From Butyriboletus loyo (taxonomy: Eukaryota > Basidiomycota > Agaricomycetes > Boletales > Boletaceae), in assembly GCA_038093515.1 (NCBI GenBank), contig JBBPSI010000051.1, positions 1 through 64,000 of the forward strand: a stretch of DNA of 64,000 bases, given 5' to 3'. The number at the start of each line of letters is the position of its first letter. Position 1 is the stretch's first letter. This document shows, piece by piece, positions 1-15,638 of the stretch. Under the pieces are notes generated by a model. That model saw nothing but the letters and a program-made list of their open reading frames with translations, was not told the origin of the DNA and did not search any database. The translations under genes and the position numbers were made by a program.

Positions 1-150
1 AAAGTAAAGAGTAAATATCCAAGATGAACAGGTATATATACTAAGTATTGTACTTTAGGGCAGACATAGAATGTGATAGAAGAAAATGTGGAAATGTGAA
101 GTCCTAACAGAATGTCAGCTTAGCGCCACTGCGTTGCCTTTCGAAGTGTC

Positions 151-2468
151 ATGTTGTCAGAGCACACCCTCAACCACATCACCACAAACTTGGCCGACAT
201 TGGCGCCATCCCCTTCGACGACTACCTCGACGGCCAAACCGCAGCCCCACCGCATATTCAACCTACACCATCTTCGGCCAGCGCTGGGCCCGTCGACGTA
301 AGTGCAGTCACGCGACTCCATCAGGCATGTCAACGGGCGTTTCGAAACACCAACGCCCTGAAATTTGAGTTTATCGAACAGAGCGATCATCCGAGACGTA
401 AGTTCCGAGTCCTCCCCAGCATGTACAGCGTTCGTATATCCCTATGTGTGACAGACAAGCAATGCATATTGACCATCACCAAACCCGACGGCGTACAGCG
501 TTCATACGCGACGCCGTCCGTCTTTGTGAAAAAGAGCGAGGCGAAATCAGAAGCGGCGAAGATTGCCATCGACATGGGCGCTCTCGATTTCTTATTCGGT
601 GGGGACGACGAAACGAGGCCTATCGCGCCCGCGGAGACTTGCATCACCGTCAATGTTGCTGCTTCTGACGCCATGTCAATGCCCTCTGAAAGTACACCGG
701 AAACGTTGATCGACAACATAGAACAATGCTGCGTCGAGTGGCGTGCCGGCCGCGTTACCCCACACTGGGTCCCGTTCTTTGACCCCAAGTCGGCGTATAG
801 TCAGTCCTGCTTACACTGCTCGCTCGGTGGTACACTAACGCAAGATAGAACAAGGCTGTGCACTTCGCATCCAACTTTCGCCGCACGTCGTTAGCGTCTA
901 CCTATCCGATTCCACATTTGACGCCTACATGGATGCAAAGGGGGCTTGTGCCAAGGGTGCGGTCCATGAAGGTGTCCTGGATTTCATCAAGCACGGGAAC
1001 GGTCAATCACGTCCCTCATCTCCTAGTCCCTCATCTTCGTCTGCCGCACCACTACCTTCTCTGGTGACACCTTGGACTCTACAAGGATTCTACGACTCCC
1101 TTCCACGTCCATTTCCAGAGTCTTTCGACACCAACGATGCCTCTGAGATCAACGCCCCGGGATGGCTGAACACCATGGTCCAAAATGCCAGAGGGGGGAA
1201 GCTTGTCTTGTCGTTCTTCTTCACATCAGACGGCCCACCTGGTTGTCAGTGTCCTGGCCCAGGTTTCCGTTTCGTCACTCAGTTCTCTCACAGTGCATGG
1301 TTGTCTCGTCAAGCTTGATCGCCCTGGGGAGTACAAGGCATCCCTCGTCGATGCCAGGTTCCCTAAACGATCGGACGCCAAAGCGGCGGTTTGTTTGCAA
1401 GCCATGGCTGAGGGCATCGGTAACTACATCCGGTCCATCGCATCTGACGTCGACACCAAAGTCACACCCGCGATGCGTTCATTTTCGAGCAGCCTAGTAT
1501 ATCCTGCCTTGACGTCGGAGCTTAGCAGGATGGACACCAACCTTCATCCATATTTCGAGTACGACAAGGAGAGAGATGGTTGGGATCTTTCGCTCGCTCG
1601 CCTCCTACGGACGTTCTCTGACTATCGATATATAGCGTTCGGTGCCACATTGGTGGTTAGATTGTCGACCTCGCCGACATCAGAGCAGGTCCGACGATAT
1701 ACTGTCTCAAGCGACTACCGCAATAAAGCAGACGCCAAAGTGGCCGTAATCTGTCATGCCGCTGAACAGGGTGTCGTTGAATTTGTTTGTTTCCAGGGAA
1801 GAACCCCACCGGATGGCTATACAAGCCCCTACATTTTGCGCACTTACAACCCAGACGCGTCCGGAAAGCGAAAGCGAAAGCAACTTGGGTCTGATGAAGA
1901 TGCAGAGCAAAGCCGACCAGCAAAGAAGAAGAAGAAGAAGAAGGGTAAAAGGTGGACAGAGATCTTGTCCCATGACGAAAGCAGTCGCCTCACCCTGGTG
2001 GGGCAGTATCTGCCTGCCCAACCGAACAGTGACCAGATTCACGGCACTTCCAGGCCCGACAGCATGGGTCTGTCACAGAGCGTCTTCGCGGATGGCTCGT
2101 GCGGCCCATCTCAACTGGCTGTTGGGAGTGGGGTTGGATCTGGTGCAGCTCGTCCTGCGGTGTATGACAATGGGACATTGGATAATGCACAGATGTATGC
2201 GTCGCCGTATCGCGTGGCGTTGGACCCGCAATTCGCGGGGTTGGGCGGTCATGGGTGTCGTGTCTACGCTGTGCCGGACGCGTACGGTTGTGGATCACAT
2301 CCATCGCGCGATGTCGATGTCCCGCTCCCTGAGAGTGGGCCGTCTCGCGCAGACCCGCGCGCGCTGCGTCGGCCGACCGAGGGTAAGGAGTTGGAACCCG
2401 GGGAAGTAATGTCGGAATCGGAGTTTTCTGAGAGCTCGAGTCGGAACGAGGATGGCGAAGTGCCTTGA
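151..2468 (+). CDS. Repeat protein with four dsRBD-like units, function unknown
   Basis: Predicted 739-residue protein. Exons 151-799, 849-1244 and 1294-2468 keep one frame; both introns are 49 nt and start GTCAGT. Four units share a helix pattern like the second half of a double-stranded RNA-binding fold: SEAAKIAIDMGALDFL, DAKGACAKGAVHEGVLDFI, DAKAAVCLQAMAEGIGNYI and DAKVAVICHAAEQGVVEFV. Each follows a beta-rich stretch. The C-terminal part is disordered, has a lysine run (AKKKKKKKGKRW) that could be a nuclear signal, and ends acidic and Ser-rich. I do not recognise a named family. RNA or DNA binding is inferred only from the repeat pattern, which lacks the classic KKxAK motif. The ATG at 151 is the first in frame. 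A decayed relative lies at 3640-4640. Confidence 0.7.
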
Positions 2469-2624
2469 GGGCGCAAGATATGTGGGGTACACCAACGACT
2501 TGATACGCGACCGTGTAGATACAGATGCGAAGAGGAAAACGCAGAGAGATAATGATTAGGACCAAATAAGTTACATGCGATGATGATACAAGTATGATAC
2601 AGTGCGAGATACAGTATACATGGA

Positions 2625-3448
2625 TCAACAAGTAAGCAGACGTACTTGTCCGCACGATCGGACCAACGGCTTGATGTCCCTAGTACGACCGCGATCACAT
2701 TCCTGGTCGCTCTGCATCTCGTCGTCGTCATCAGAAGGCGGGGTAGCGGGGGAGGAGTAGTATGCGTCGGAATCGGAATCGTCACAGTCAGACTCCAAGT
2801 CCGACTCGTCCTCGTCCGCTGGACATGGAGAAGCAGCGGGAGAACAGTGGGCGGGTAGGTACCAGCTTCGGTACCAGCGACCCAAGAACACCTTGATGTC
2901 GGTGGAGAGCACGAGGTACTCGACGTTGCGAGCGAGACCTTCCCACTGGATGTCCCCTCTGTCGAGGGCGTTCTCGATATGATCGGTGTTGCCAAAGTAC
3001 ATCCAATGGAAGAGGGGTCGGATGGAAGATGGGTCTGGGACTGGGAGGAAGATGATGGGGTGGGAAGGTAGAGAGGGGAGGAGACGCGGCAGTTGGCTTC
3101 GGGGGACGTGGAGGGGGGCGGGGGAGGGTGGAAGCCGAGACGCGTGGATTTTTTGGAGGAGGTCTGTGGGGGAGGCCCCGCTGAAGAGAGCTTTGAGGAA
3201 GAGGGACTTTGCGGACAAGTACTCTCTGTGCAGCTGAGGGACGGTCAGTGATGGAGATGTGACGAGGGTAGCGGGCACATACTCGAAGGGTGATACGGGG
3301 AGCGGAATCGACGCAGGGGCGGCGCGATGAAAAGGAGGGTACTGGGATGACTAGAGGGGGGATGAGGAGGGGAAGGACAGGATGGACGGGGGGACATACC
3401 TATGGTGCAGTTTGCGGTCTTCCAGTTGTATGGGACAAGCTGTGCCAT
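2625..3448 (-). CDS. Clp1-like protein (clampless1 family)
   Basis: Predicted 241-residue protein. Exons read 3448-3400, 3350-3283 and 3233-2625, with GT-AG introns of 49 nt each and matching phases. The N-terminus MAQLVPYNWKTANCTI and the core REYLSAKSLFLKALFSGASP match my recollection of the basidiomycete Clp1 family. A second conserved block reads PLFHWMYFGN, followed by a region ending in IKVFLGRWYRSWY. The C-terminus is an acidic Ser/Asp-rich tail. In Coprinopsis and Ustilago, Clp1 acts downstream of the mating-type homeodomain complex in clamp or dikaryon development. No DNA-binding motif is visible. Many genomes hold several Clp1-like paralogues, so this need not be the mating regulator itself. 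Confidence 0.8.
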
Positions 3449-3639
3449 GAATGTAGTCGAGGAGGGTGGATTACTTTTATACTCGGTTCCTATCGGCTCG
3501 ATGGCGATCGGGCAAACAAAGTCGATCAGGTACTGCCTGCCCCCCGAACACTCGCCCCCGGTCGCAATAAAATCACTCACCGAAAAGGTGAACTGCACGA
3601 TTGCTTTTTCTTTGCTCAAGCGTAGTACGAGAACTACGA

Positions 3640-4640
3640 AACTGGTTAGCATCATCTCGGTGGGCTCATAGCAGAAATCGGTTCGATCGTGTGCCACAGG
3701 CCAGTGCATCCGGCGGGAACGACAAACATCGTACCGACACGTGGACTGTCGAGCGCATGGCGAAGATCTGCAACCTCCATCGTCTTGTCGACACGACTTT
3801 GAAACGCTTTGAAATTCGAGTTTATCGATGTGGGGCCCCAGTGCGGTTCTCCCACTGTCGCCTGACCTCAAACAATGCCAGTGACGAACCCGCCGTCCCT
3901 TGACAATGCGAAGTAAATTCACATTGGCGCACTCTGTTTCCTCACGGATGATCGAGACGGAACAGCCTGGGCGGTGTACGCCGCACCCAACGTTCACCGC
4001 ACCTCGTTCGACGACTTCGGAACCCACATTTGACTTGTGACAAGGTCGCTGTTGTTAAAAAATCTGTCCTGGATTTCAATCAAGGCACGGAAATGGGGAG
4101 TCGGTTTTATACCAATTGGTAAGTTAGTCGCCTTCAAATCTTGCCGATGGGCCGGACGTACTACTCGGCTCGGTGGCAGTAGGCTCGGTGTCATTACGGT
4201 ACGCTCGAGTCGGACTCGTGAAACAATGCCACTTTCAAATTAACACCTAGCCGCGGGCCAATTTTTGTGGCCTGCTTGCAAGGTACGAACTTGCGACTCA
4301 TCAGATGGATTGATATCGACACTACGCCTGTCTCCAAGCACAATAAATAGACCGTGGTCACACCATTCAGAAACCATCACCCCTGGCGTGCATCGTATTC
4401 TCCGTGCCAGAGAGAATTCGCGGTCATTCGCAATGAGAGACCTCGACCATCGACCAAACTCGACAGGGTAGCTGTGCCGCACGCGACCCGGGGCAACTTT
4501 GAGAAAATGAACCAAGCAAAATCAAGGGCAGCGAACAATCGCCAGCGACATGGACGCACTCGATTTCCTTAACCCATCCGCGATCTAGCTCGCGACGGCG
4601 AGTGCAGACAATGTAATTGCACGTTCGGATGACATGTCAG
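3640..4640 (+). pseudogene. Decayed relative(s) of the dsRBD-like repeat gene
   Basis: Several blocks match the gene at 151-2468 at nucleotide level but with no open frame. About 3770-3830 matches 320-385. About 3980-4100 matches 865-1000, including a near copy of TGTCCTGGATTTCATCAAG with one extra base. About 4455-4585 matches 470-600, ending on the block coding for AIDMGALDFL, where the relic has AGCGACATGGACGCACTCGA. Around 4610-4660 the match continues to 640-690. The block order is not that of the parent, so this is either two fragments or one rearranged copy. Stops and frameshifts run throughout. Confidence 0.65.
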
Positions 4641-4990
4641 TACATCCTGGGCCATCTCCGCAACGTGGCACACCCCTCGTTTCACAACACGCAGTGTCGG
4701 GGTCGGTTTCAGCTATGGATCATGGTCGGCAGGTAGCGGTCTGACCTGTCGATGATGCATGGGACCGCGTAGAAGCGAGTGGCGAAATAGGTGTTGGTGC
4801 TATTGTTTAATGGTAAACGTCATCGAGCAAAGTCCATCTTTCAAGTTCAATGTTGCTTAATATACATACAGCACAGTTATCGCTTCCGGGGCGGACAGCA
4901 GGCCCGGTGAGCCGTCCATATGTCATGTGTCCCTCCCCCCCCTTACTCACGAGGGTTGTCCAGTCCCCAGCACGCTCGTCTACCGATACG

Positions 4991-6294
4991 ATGACGATGA
5001 TCTCCCCCCTTAAAGCTACCTACGACGATCAAGGCTACGTCCTCGTCCCCGATCTCATCCCACCTGACCTCCTCCCCACCCTCCGCGCCGCCTGCGACCG
5101 CGTCATCGCCAAGACCCGCACGGGCGTCTGGCCCCACCGTCGTACGGTCGGCAAACAGTTCCCCCCGTTCGACGACACCCATCCCGACTCGTGGGGGGTG
5201 CAACACGTGATGCATCCCGCCCTGGGAGAACCCGTGTTCGCGCGGTGGTATACCTCCGAGGGCGTCAGGGACGTCGCGAAGACGTTGTTGGCGTGTGAGA
5301 CGGTTTCGCTCCAGATGGGTACGTTTTGGTTCGGTGTGATGTTGCGAAAAGAAAAGAAAAAGTGTATGATGCTAACGCTGGTCGCGGTCGTTTGTCTTTG
5401 ATGCGTGTCGTTCGATCCCTCCCTCCCTCCGTTCCGCGGTGTTTTGGTGTCGCAGAACTGTTCAATTTGTTGATCAACCCGCTGAATCATGATTTTGCGC
5501 TTCGATGGCATCGTGACGACGTGCGGGAGAACGCGACCGCGGAGGAAGAGCTCAAGGCGCTCGCGTCGTGGTCGCATGGGGTACGTACCCCTCCTCCCCC
5601 CAGGCTACTTCCCGCTTCTCGTTCATCCCATCTACGCCTCATGATCCGATGATCGCTCACGTCCGCTTCGGTCAGGTGCAATGGAACACGTGAGTCCAAC
5701 ACGTCCCCCCCCTCACCCACACACACGAAAACCCCCATCTTGATCGTTTCTTTTTCACCTGTCCAGAGCGCTCTACGAAGACGCGTGTCTCTACCTCGTC
5801 CCGAAATCACACAGGGTACTGAGGACAGACGGACAACGTGCGCTCTCGACGACGCTCGAGCCGCCTAGAGATCCGCTCGCTATGCCTGGCGCCATCCGAC
5901 TCACGCTCCAACGCAAGTCCCCCTTCCCTTCCCTTCCCTTTCCTTTCCTTTCCTTTCCTTCCCTTTTACTTTTTTTTTTAAAAAAAAGAATGTTTCGTTC
6001 AACTTGATCGACGTGATCTCTTCAACAGCCGGCGAAACCGTGTTTTACAACTCGAACGTTCTTCACTGTGCGACGTACGACGCTAAGCAATGTAGAGCGA
6101 CGCTCCACGCGTGCATGGGGGACACCCGGGGCGGGTCGACGCGTGCGCGGAACGTGCTCCAGCATGGGTTACAGTGGATGAAGGAGGCGCGATTCCGTGA
6201 GACGCTCGATGAGCATGGTCAGAGGATGCTCGACGCCCTGATCGAGATGCAGAACAACGTCCCGGGCGACGTGGGGTACTCACTTAGCGGTTAG
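4991..6294 (+). CDS. Phytanoyl-CoA dioxygenase (PhyH) family protein
   Basis: Predicted 292 residues in exons 4991-5318, 5456-5580, 5676-5689, 5767-5912 and 6029-6294, all phase-consistent. It begins with the PhyH pattern YDDQGYVLVPDLIPPDLL. The proximal iron ligands are in RWHRDDV (His-x-Asp). The distal part GETVFYNSNVLHCATY, followed by an Arg in KQCRATLH, supplies the third ligand and the 2-oxoglutarate contact. The family comprises Fe(II)/2-oxoglutarate dioxygenases, often hydroxylating lipids or secondary metabolites; the substrate cannot be read from sequence. Exon 3 is only 14 nt. The last intron (5913-6028) starts GCAAGT, a GC-AG intron required by phase. An in-frame ATG at 4850 is less likely as start. 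Confidence 0.85.
5913..6028 (+). other. GC-AG intron with long polypyrimidine run
   Basis: This intron of the PhyH gene begins GCAAGT and ends CAACAG. Using the nearby GT at 5917 would break the frame. Its first half is a repeated CCCTT/CCTTT pyrimidine run (about 5918-5970), followed by T and A runs. Confidence 0.65.
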
Positions 6295-6526
6295 TTACTT
6301 TGTAAGGTCCCAAAGCGAGGTTGTTGTTTTTCAAATGCGATTCGTAGCAACTCGAGTGCAAGGAATTTTCGATGCATTGCGTTGACATTATTATCGACAT
6401 TGGTAGATCAGGTATAGCGAAGCAACAACATCGCCTCGAATCTCGTCGTATCCCCCAATCACGAGGGACTCCTCGTATGACTACAGGTTGGACCTGTGTG
6501 ATCTCTTCTCCACACACCCAAAGGGG

Positions 6527-7876
6527 TCACCGACCCACGGGAGGAAACACGAAACCCTTGTTTCCAATCGGACTCCACCCCTCCGTCCGCTCATCCGCAC
6601 GAATCAGACTCGCAATGCTCGCCGTATGCCGATGCATCCGCCCCAACTTCTTCGTCCCCTGCACCGCATTCTGCTGCTGCTGCTGCTGCCCGACAGGCAT
6701 CTGACCCTGACCCTGTTGCACGCCCGCATGATTCGGATTCGGCGAGCGATACAAGATGGGGTGCTCCTGCTCGCCTTCGTCTGACAGATCCACCGACTCA
6801 GCCGTGTCGCTCGCAAACTCGTCCACACCAACGTCGGGGCGCCGTGCCTCGAGATCGTACTGTTCGTACTTGGACCGTCCGCCGTGTCCACCGGGCGTAC
6901 AGAGCTCGTCGGGCATGAAGAGGTGGAAGAAGGCGGTGGCAAGACAGGCACCGCCGACGACGTCGATGAGGTAATGGTGTGTGAGGTACATGGTGCTCCA
7001 GTAGAGGACGCCGACGTACGCCCACACGTACCGGCCCGTCCCATCCCAAAAGTGCGTGATGAAGAGGGCGCCGAGAGTGGCCCAGCCGGCGTGGAGGCTT
7101 GGGAAGGCGCCAAAGACGAGGGGGGAGTTGGAGAAGGCGGTTTGGTAGCCGTCGCCGCCAAAGAGGGCGTCGATGCGGGCGAGGCCGCCAGGAGAACCGG
7201 GGACGTCGTAGGTGGCGGGGGTGAGACCGTAGATGACTTCGTACCAGGGGGCTGCGCAGGGGATGAGGATTTGTATCAGAACTGCGGTGAGGTTCATGTA
7301 GCCAAAAATCTTGGCCCAGGTCTTGAGGGCGAGAGGAGGGCGGAAGAGCCAGAGGAAGAGGGAGAGGACAAGTGGATAGGTATAATGGATGACGCCGTAG
7401 GGGAGCCAAGCGACGATGTCGAGGACGGGGTGGGTAAAACGGGTGAGAATGTCGGAAATGTTGGCGCCGTAAAGGACAGACTCGAGAGTGGGGAGGAGGA
7501 CGACGTGGACGGCGGGGCGTAGATCAGAGGGTATGAAACGATTGGTGTAGAATGTGAGGAGCCAGGCAAAGACGGGAGTCGCCGGGAGGAAGAACTGGGA
7601 GGTAAATGGGATGAGGAGGGCGATGGTGTAGAGGAGGGGAATGAAGAGCTTGGACGGGAAGGAGGGCACCTCCATGATGGTGAGCCAGAATGTGGCGAGG
7701 ATTATATGGAGGATGTAGATGACATCGGACTTTGCGAACGTGTGTGCTTGGAGACGTGTGATCGTATCTGCGGGGGAAAGAGACTTGTCGAGACGTCCAA
7801 CTGCGGCAGTAAACGCAGAGAAGAGCGTTCTCAGAGGAGCAGCAGAACTCGTACGAAAGGCCATTGAGCTATACAT
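6527..7876 (-). CDS. AUR1: Inositol phosphorylceramide synthase, catalytic subunit (Aur1)
   Basis: 449 residues from the ATG at 7876 (MYSSMAFRTS). The frame is open further upstream but family similarity starts only here. It transfers phosphoinositol from phosphatidylinositol to ceramide in the Golgi and is the target of aureobasidin A. A chain of hydrophobic segments fits a polytopic membrane enzyme of the PAP2 superfamily. The catalytic motifs are visible: FGAFPSLHAGWATLG with its His, and YLTHHYLIDVVGG with His and Asp. The cytosolic tail after PDELCTPGGHGG is polar, with a Gln run (QQQQQQ). Length is near the usual 400-450. There is no intron in the coding part. It faces the METTL7-like gene across a shared promoter region. 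Confidence 0.92.
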   Translation of the reverse strand: MYSSMAFRTSSAAPLRTLFSAFTAAVGRLDKSLSPADTITRLQAHTFAKSDVIYILHIILATFWLTIMEVPSFPSKLFIPLLYTIALLIPFTSQFFLPATPVFAWLLTFYTNRFIPSDLRPAVHVVLLPTLESVLYGANISDILTRFTHPVLDIVAWLPYGVIHYTYPLVLSLFLWLFRPPLALKTWAKIFGYMNLTAVLIQILIPCAAPWYEVIYGLTPATYDVPGSPGGLARIDALFGGDGYQTAFSNSPLVFGAFPSLHAGWATLGALFITHFWDGTGRYVWAYVGVLYWSTMYLTHHYLIDVVGGACLATAFFHLFMPDELCTPGGHGGRSKYEQYDLEARRPDVGVDEFASDTAESVDLSDEGEQEHPILYRSPNPNHAGVQQGQGQMPVGQQQQQQNAVQGTKKLGRMHRHTASIASLIRADERTEGWSPIGNKGFVFPPVGR

Positions 7877-8347
7877 CTTGTGAATGCAAAAGTAGGAGTG
7901 CTGAAATGCGTTGGTATAGGTCCTGCGAGCCGTGAGACGACCCCATCGTGCAACAAGGACTACAAGTCGACGTACCGAGAGCGAACGAGCGATGCAATCT
8001 GGTGTCGTTGAGATGAACTTGGCTGGCGTGCTGCAGCCGCAGCGGGTGTCGAGCCAAGCAGTCAAGTCAAGGTCGAGTCGTGAAACGTTCAACGTGGGAA
8101 TCCTGTCATCACAGTGACCAGCCCCAGCTCGACATTGGCCTTTGTCGACTTTGCTACCGTTCGACCTTGCTGGGGTGGTACCAGCTTGATCAAACTCGCC
8201 CAGTCATCGACACGCTGCATTGATGGTAGGTACAAGAGGGACCAAGGAGGGACACCAAGTGTTCCCAATTTGGTCCCACAGGGCCGTCGATCCGCTCGCC
8301 GGAAATACTTGAGCCCCTCCATCTTTCACCACGACCACAGCCAAAGG
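7877..8347. promoter_or_regulatory. Divergent promoter region AUR1 / METTL7-like
   Basis: 471 bp separate the two start codons. I see no clear TATA box. The AUR1 frame stays open through part of this stretch (to 8092), probably by chance in the 5' leader. Confidence 0.4.
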
Positions 8348-9179
8348 ATGTCTATCCTCAAGAGGTTCAGCCTTCTCGGCGACCTTTACATCGCACTCCA
8401 GCTCGCCTTTTGGCCTACCTTTTGGCACGTACTAGCCTCCCCTTCTCTGCTCCTCCACCCGACCGCGGTCTCACGCATCTTCATGTCCCATATCTGGACT
8501 GCCTTTGGCACTCACATCGACGAGAACAACGTCCAGCTAAAGAGGTCTCTCATCACCCAGAACGCACATGGCGTTGTTCTCGATCTCGGCGCAGGTAAGC
8601 CCTCACTCCCTTCCCGATCCACTCCACGTGTTCATCCCACTCCAAGGCCACGGTCACACGGCCAAATATCTCGACACCACCCGCGTCACCAAATACGTCG
8701 CCCTCGAACCCAACGTCCTCATGCACGACGAAATCAGACGTGCCGCAGACGCAGCCGGGTTCAGAGAGTCATCCGGCACGTTCGTCCTCCTCACTTGTGG
8801 CGCCGAGGACACCACTACCATTCTCACCTCCCTGGGTGGCTATCAGCCGGTCGATACGATCGTGTCTGTGCTCACCCTCTGTTCGGTGCCAGAGCCTCAG
8901 GAGACCATCAAATCGCTGGCTACGGAGGTGCTCAGGCCTGGTGGGCAGGTGCTCTTCTTTGAACATGTTCAGAATCCACAGCCCCATATTGCTTGGTGGC
9001 AGGCGTTTTGGTCGCCACTTTGGGCATTGGCGTTTGATGGGTGCGTGCTGGATCGTCCCACTCACTTGTGGATCCAGCAAGTCGGCGGATGGGTGAGCGA
9101 GGAAGTGACGGGTGTGGATGGCGAAGACAAGGAACACTTATTCTGGCATCGTGTGGGCAAATATATCAAGGCTACGTGA
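8348..9179 (+). CDS. METTL7-like class I SAM methyltransferase
   Basis: 259 residues. Exons 8348-8594 and 8647-9179 join in the middle of the SAM-binding motif, giving VVLDLGAGHGHTAKYL, which supports the splice. The N-terminus (MSILKRFSLLGDLYIALQLA) is hydrophobic and could anchor the protein in the ER or lipid-droplet membrane, as in METTL7 proteins. Later motifs include VALEPN (acidic loop), VSVLTLCSVPEP and LRPGGQVLFFEHV. The C-terminal block QAFWSPLWALAFDGCVLDRP is typical of this family. Human METTL7 proteins methylate thiols; the fungal substrate is unknown. A broken copy lies at 12935-13360, also next to a Met17 gene. Confidence 0.85.
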
Positions 9180-9473
9180 CGCGGTCTTTTCCGTGTGCAT
9201 GTCGATTCGGTTATGCTTTTCAGTACTGCATACCCGTTGCACCATCAAACTCTAAATACCACTCCTTCACGAGTACTGTTCACGGTCCATCCGTTATGTC
9301 GTAGAGTCTCGATATCCAATTCTAGTATTCGTCAAACTACCTTGACTTGTTCGTGCACTCGCTTGTTTTAGTGGCTTTCGATCGACCGGGATGTCATCGT
9401 CGACTCCTATTCAACGGCTGGTTGTCCCCCTTTTCCTTTGCCACTTGAACGCTTGTGTCTCACTCATTTCTTC

Positions 9474-11491
<2,018 letters not shown>

Positions 11492-12934
11492 GGATGAACT
11501 ACGTTTTTTGAGCAGTGACACGGATTATGCTTGTACTAATAATGGGTATACTTGTTATTCGCAGCCTTCTTTGCTGCAGGTAAGGCGATAAGTGCAACGA
11601 TCGCTATCCACAGCGCCAATTGATCGGTTTGAATGTGGTACGACTTTTTCTGAGAATGGAAGCCCATGGGGATCTATCAATTGAACGTCCCGATCCATGA
11701 CGGGCTACTCGATTCTGGACGAGGAACTTATCACGTTTCAGCGCTCCACATTTCAGAACGTTTGGAGTGTTCACGCCCTGAGGCATCATCTTGGTACTTA
11801 CACCTAATAGTACATCCCCCCCTTTTTTCGATCTTTGAGGGTCGCAGACTTGCAGGCACTTTCAATCTGAGAAAAATCATGACACCCGTAGTATGCCGAC
11901 ACTTTCCCGGCGGAACACCGTGGTTCTACTTGAAAAGGGAGACAACGTTGTGGTGGTCCGCGCAACTGAATGCACCCAAACAGCACTCACTCTATCTTGA
12001 TCATTCTGTCATGGAATCTGCAACATCTTACGATGGTCTCTCGGCGACTCGTTGATGCACTGTCCCGGGCCCGAAGTGCTATAATTAATCATCAGCATCC
12101 ATTACCAACTGCAGCTGGTAATGTCCAAAGTACATGATTAGGTAGCTCGTCTCAAGGCTTCCTTCTTAGTCCCTTGTCCAAGCAGTAGCGGATGTATTCT
12201 GCAGTGGCTTATGCTTGTTCCTGGCGCCCTCGGGCTTGTTTCCCTTAGGACCTCTTAATCTGTCCATCTCGCTGCTGGTAGCTCCGACGTCTTGGCTCGA
12301 GTGGTTATTCCACTCCGGGCTGTATGTTTGGGGTTTCATTTGATCGCTGCACAGGTTTGTCGTGCGGTCTCGGTGGGTCAGTGGGCAAGTCGTATGACGC
12401 ATTATCAATTCGTTTTGGGTGCTGACGTGCTTTGTCTTCAACCAAGACTGATCAAGAGAAAAATCTAGGGTTTTTCAGGGAATCCCACGTGCAAGGAGCA
12501 GTGGCAACCAAACATGAGCTAGATGCGACTGCCACGGACACGGCACTAGATCTTTCGTTGTGCCTGGATCTTCGGCACCGCCTGGCGCGACCTCTACTCC
12601 ACACTTCAACCCCATTCCGACTTCTTTGCTTCACTTCCCACAAGATCGGTAGCCACTCGCCTGGAAGATCTGAGTTGCTAGTGGACGAAGCGAGCGTGTA
12701 ACGTCATGCACTCGTCTAATGTCTCATCATTAGGTGATTGTATTTTTGAGTACTTGAACAAAATCCCTTCGGCGGCCGAGGATTTCCAGATCGTATTCGC
12801 AGTCGCAGCCGATTTCTCGGACTGTCTCGGAGCATTTTTCTCCGACAAGTTTAGGCAGGGAGAAGGGTTGTATTGTCTAGAGAAAGCCATTACTGCACCA
12901 CGTGCTGCACTGAGGCTTCTCCAACAGGCCGATC
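11492..12934. other. Intergenic, nothing recognised
   Basis: 1.4 kb between Met17 copy 1 and the METTL7 remnant. Only short, unrelated frames are present (the longest is about 129 codons). I see no family similarity, tandem repeat or terminal inverted repeat. It may hold decayed sequence joining the two duplicated blocks. Confidence 0.4.
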
Positions 12935-13360
12935 CCCTTCGATCCTCCCCATATAAATATTTACTCGCTGGGAGGCGTTCTTGTCGCCAATTTTTTGGGA
13001 ACGGCGTTTGGTGGGTGCCATAGTACGCTTGGGCATCCCGATTCCCGCATGGAATCTTGGATCTGACGACTTGAAGTCGGCGGACTCATGGGTGAGCGAA
13101 GAAATGACAGGCTCAAACGACGAAGACCAGGAGCCGATCCACTATGACATTGTATACGAACATCGGTCAAAGATCCGTTGACAGCATCTTGTTTTTCGTG
13201 TGTGCACGTCCGAGTCGGTCCGTTTGTACTTTTCAGCGCCGCTGCACCATCTAACTCCACCACTCGTCATCCTAGTAAGTTCTCAGAAAGCAGCACTCGT
13301 CAATCTACCGAGGAAACTCGACAACCAATACCTTGACTTGCTCATCGATGTTGCGCGCTT
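12935..13360 (+). pseudogene. 3' remnant of a METTL7-like gene
   Basis: Nucleotide similarity to 8980-9365. GCTGGGAGGCGTTCTTGTCG matches the sequence coding for WWQAFWS. GTCGGCGGACTCATGGGTGA matches the sequence near VGGWVSEE, which becomes ADSWVSEEMTG here. The match runs on into the 3' flank as far as ACCTTGACTTG. The upstream two thirds of the gene, including the SAM motif, is missing, and frameshifts break the rest. Confidence 0.75.
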
Positions 13361-13590
13361 TGCCTCGAGTCGTATCTGAGTCCCAGTGGGTGTGCGACCG
13401 CGCACAACCTAAATTCGGGTTTAGTTTCATAAAACCACACTCAGAACACCGATGCATAATGAGTAACCGACATAGCCAAGAAATTGATTTCATTACAGAC
13501 AACCAGACCGTGACACAGGGAATTGAACCCCTCCTACAACATGCCTCTTTCAAAAGATTTTGGCCAAGACATTGAATGAATACACAGTAT

Positions 13591-15638
<2,048 letters not shown>

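Noticed and set aside
2990..3237. Plus-strand Gly/Arg-rich frame
   Set aside because: Antisense shadow of the Clp1-like gene.
6884..7522. 212-codon plus-strand frame inside AUR1
   Set aside because: Antisense shadow of a GC-biased conserved gene.
7877..8092. 72-residue N-terminal extension of Aur1
   Set aside because: Frame is open, but the extension lacks family similarity and the ATG at 7876 fits the usual start.
13515..13540. GGTTCAATTCC-like B box of a tRNA on the minus strand
   Set aside because: No matching acceptor, D or anticodon stems could be formed around it.
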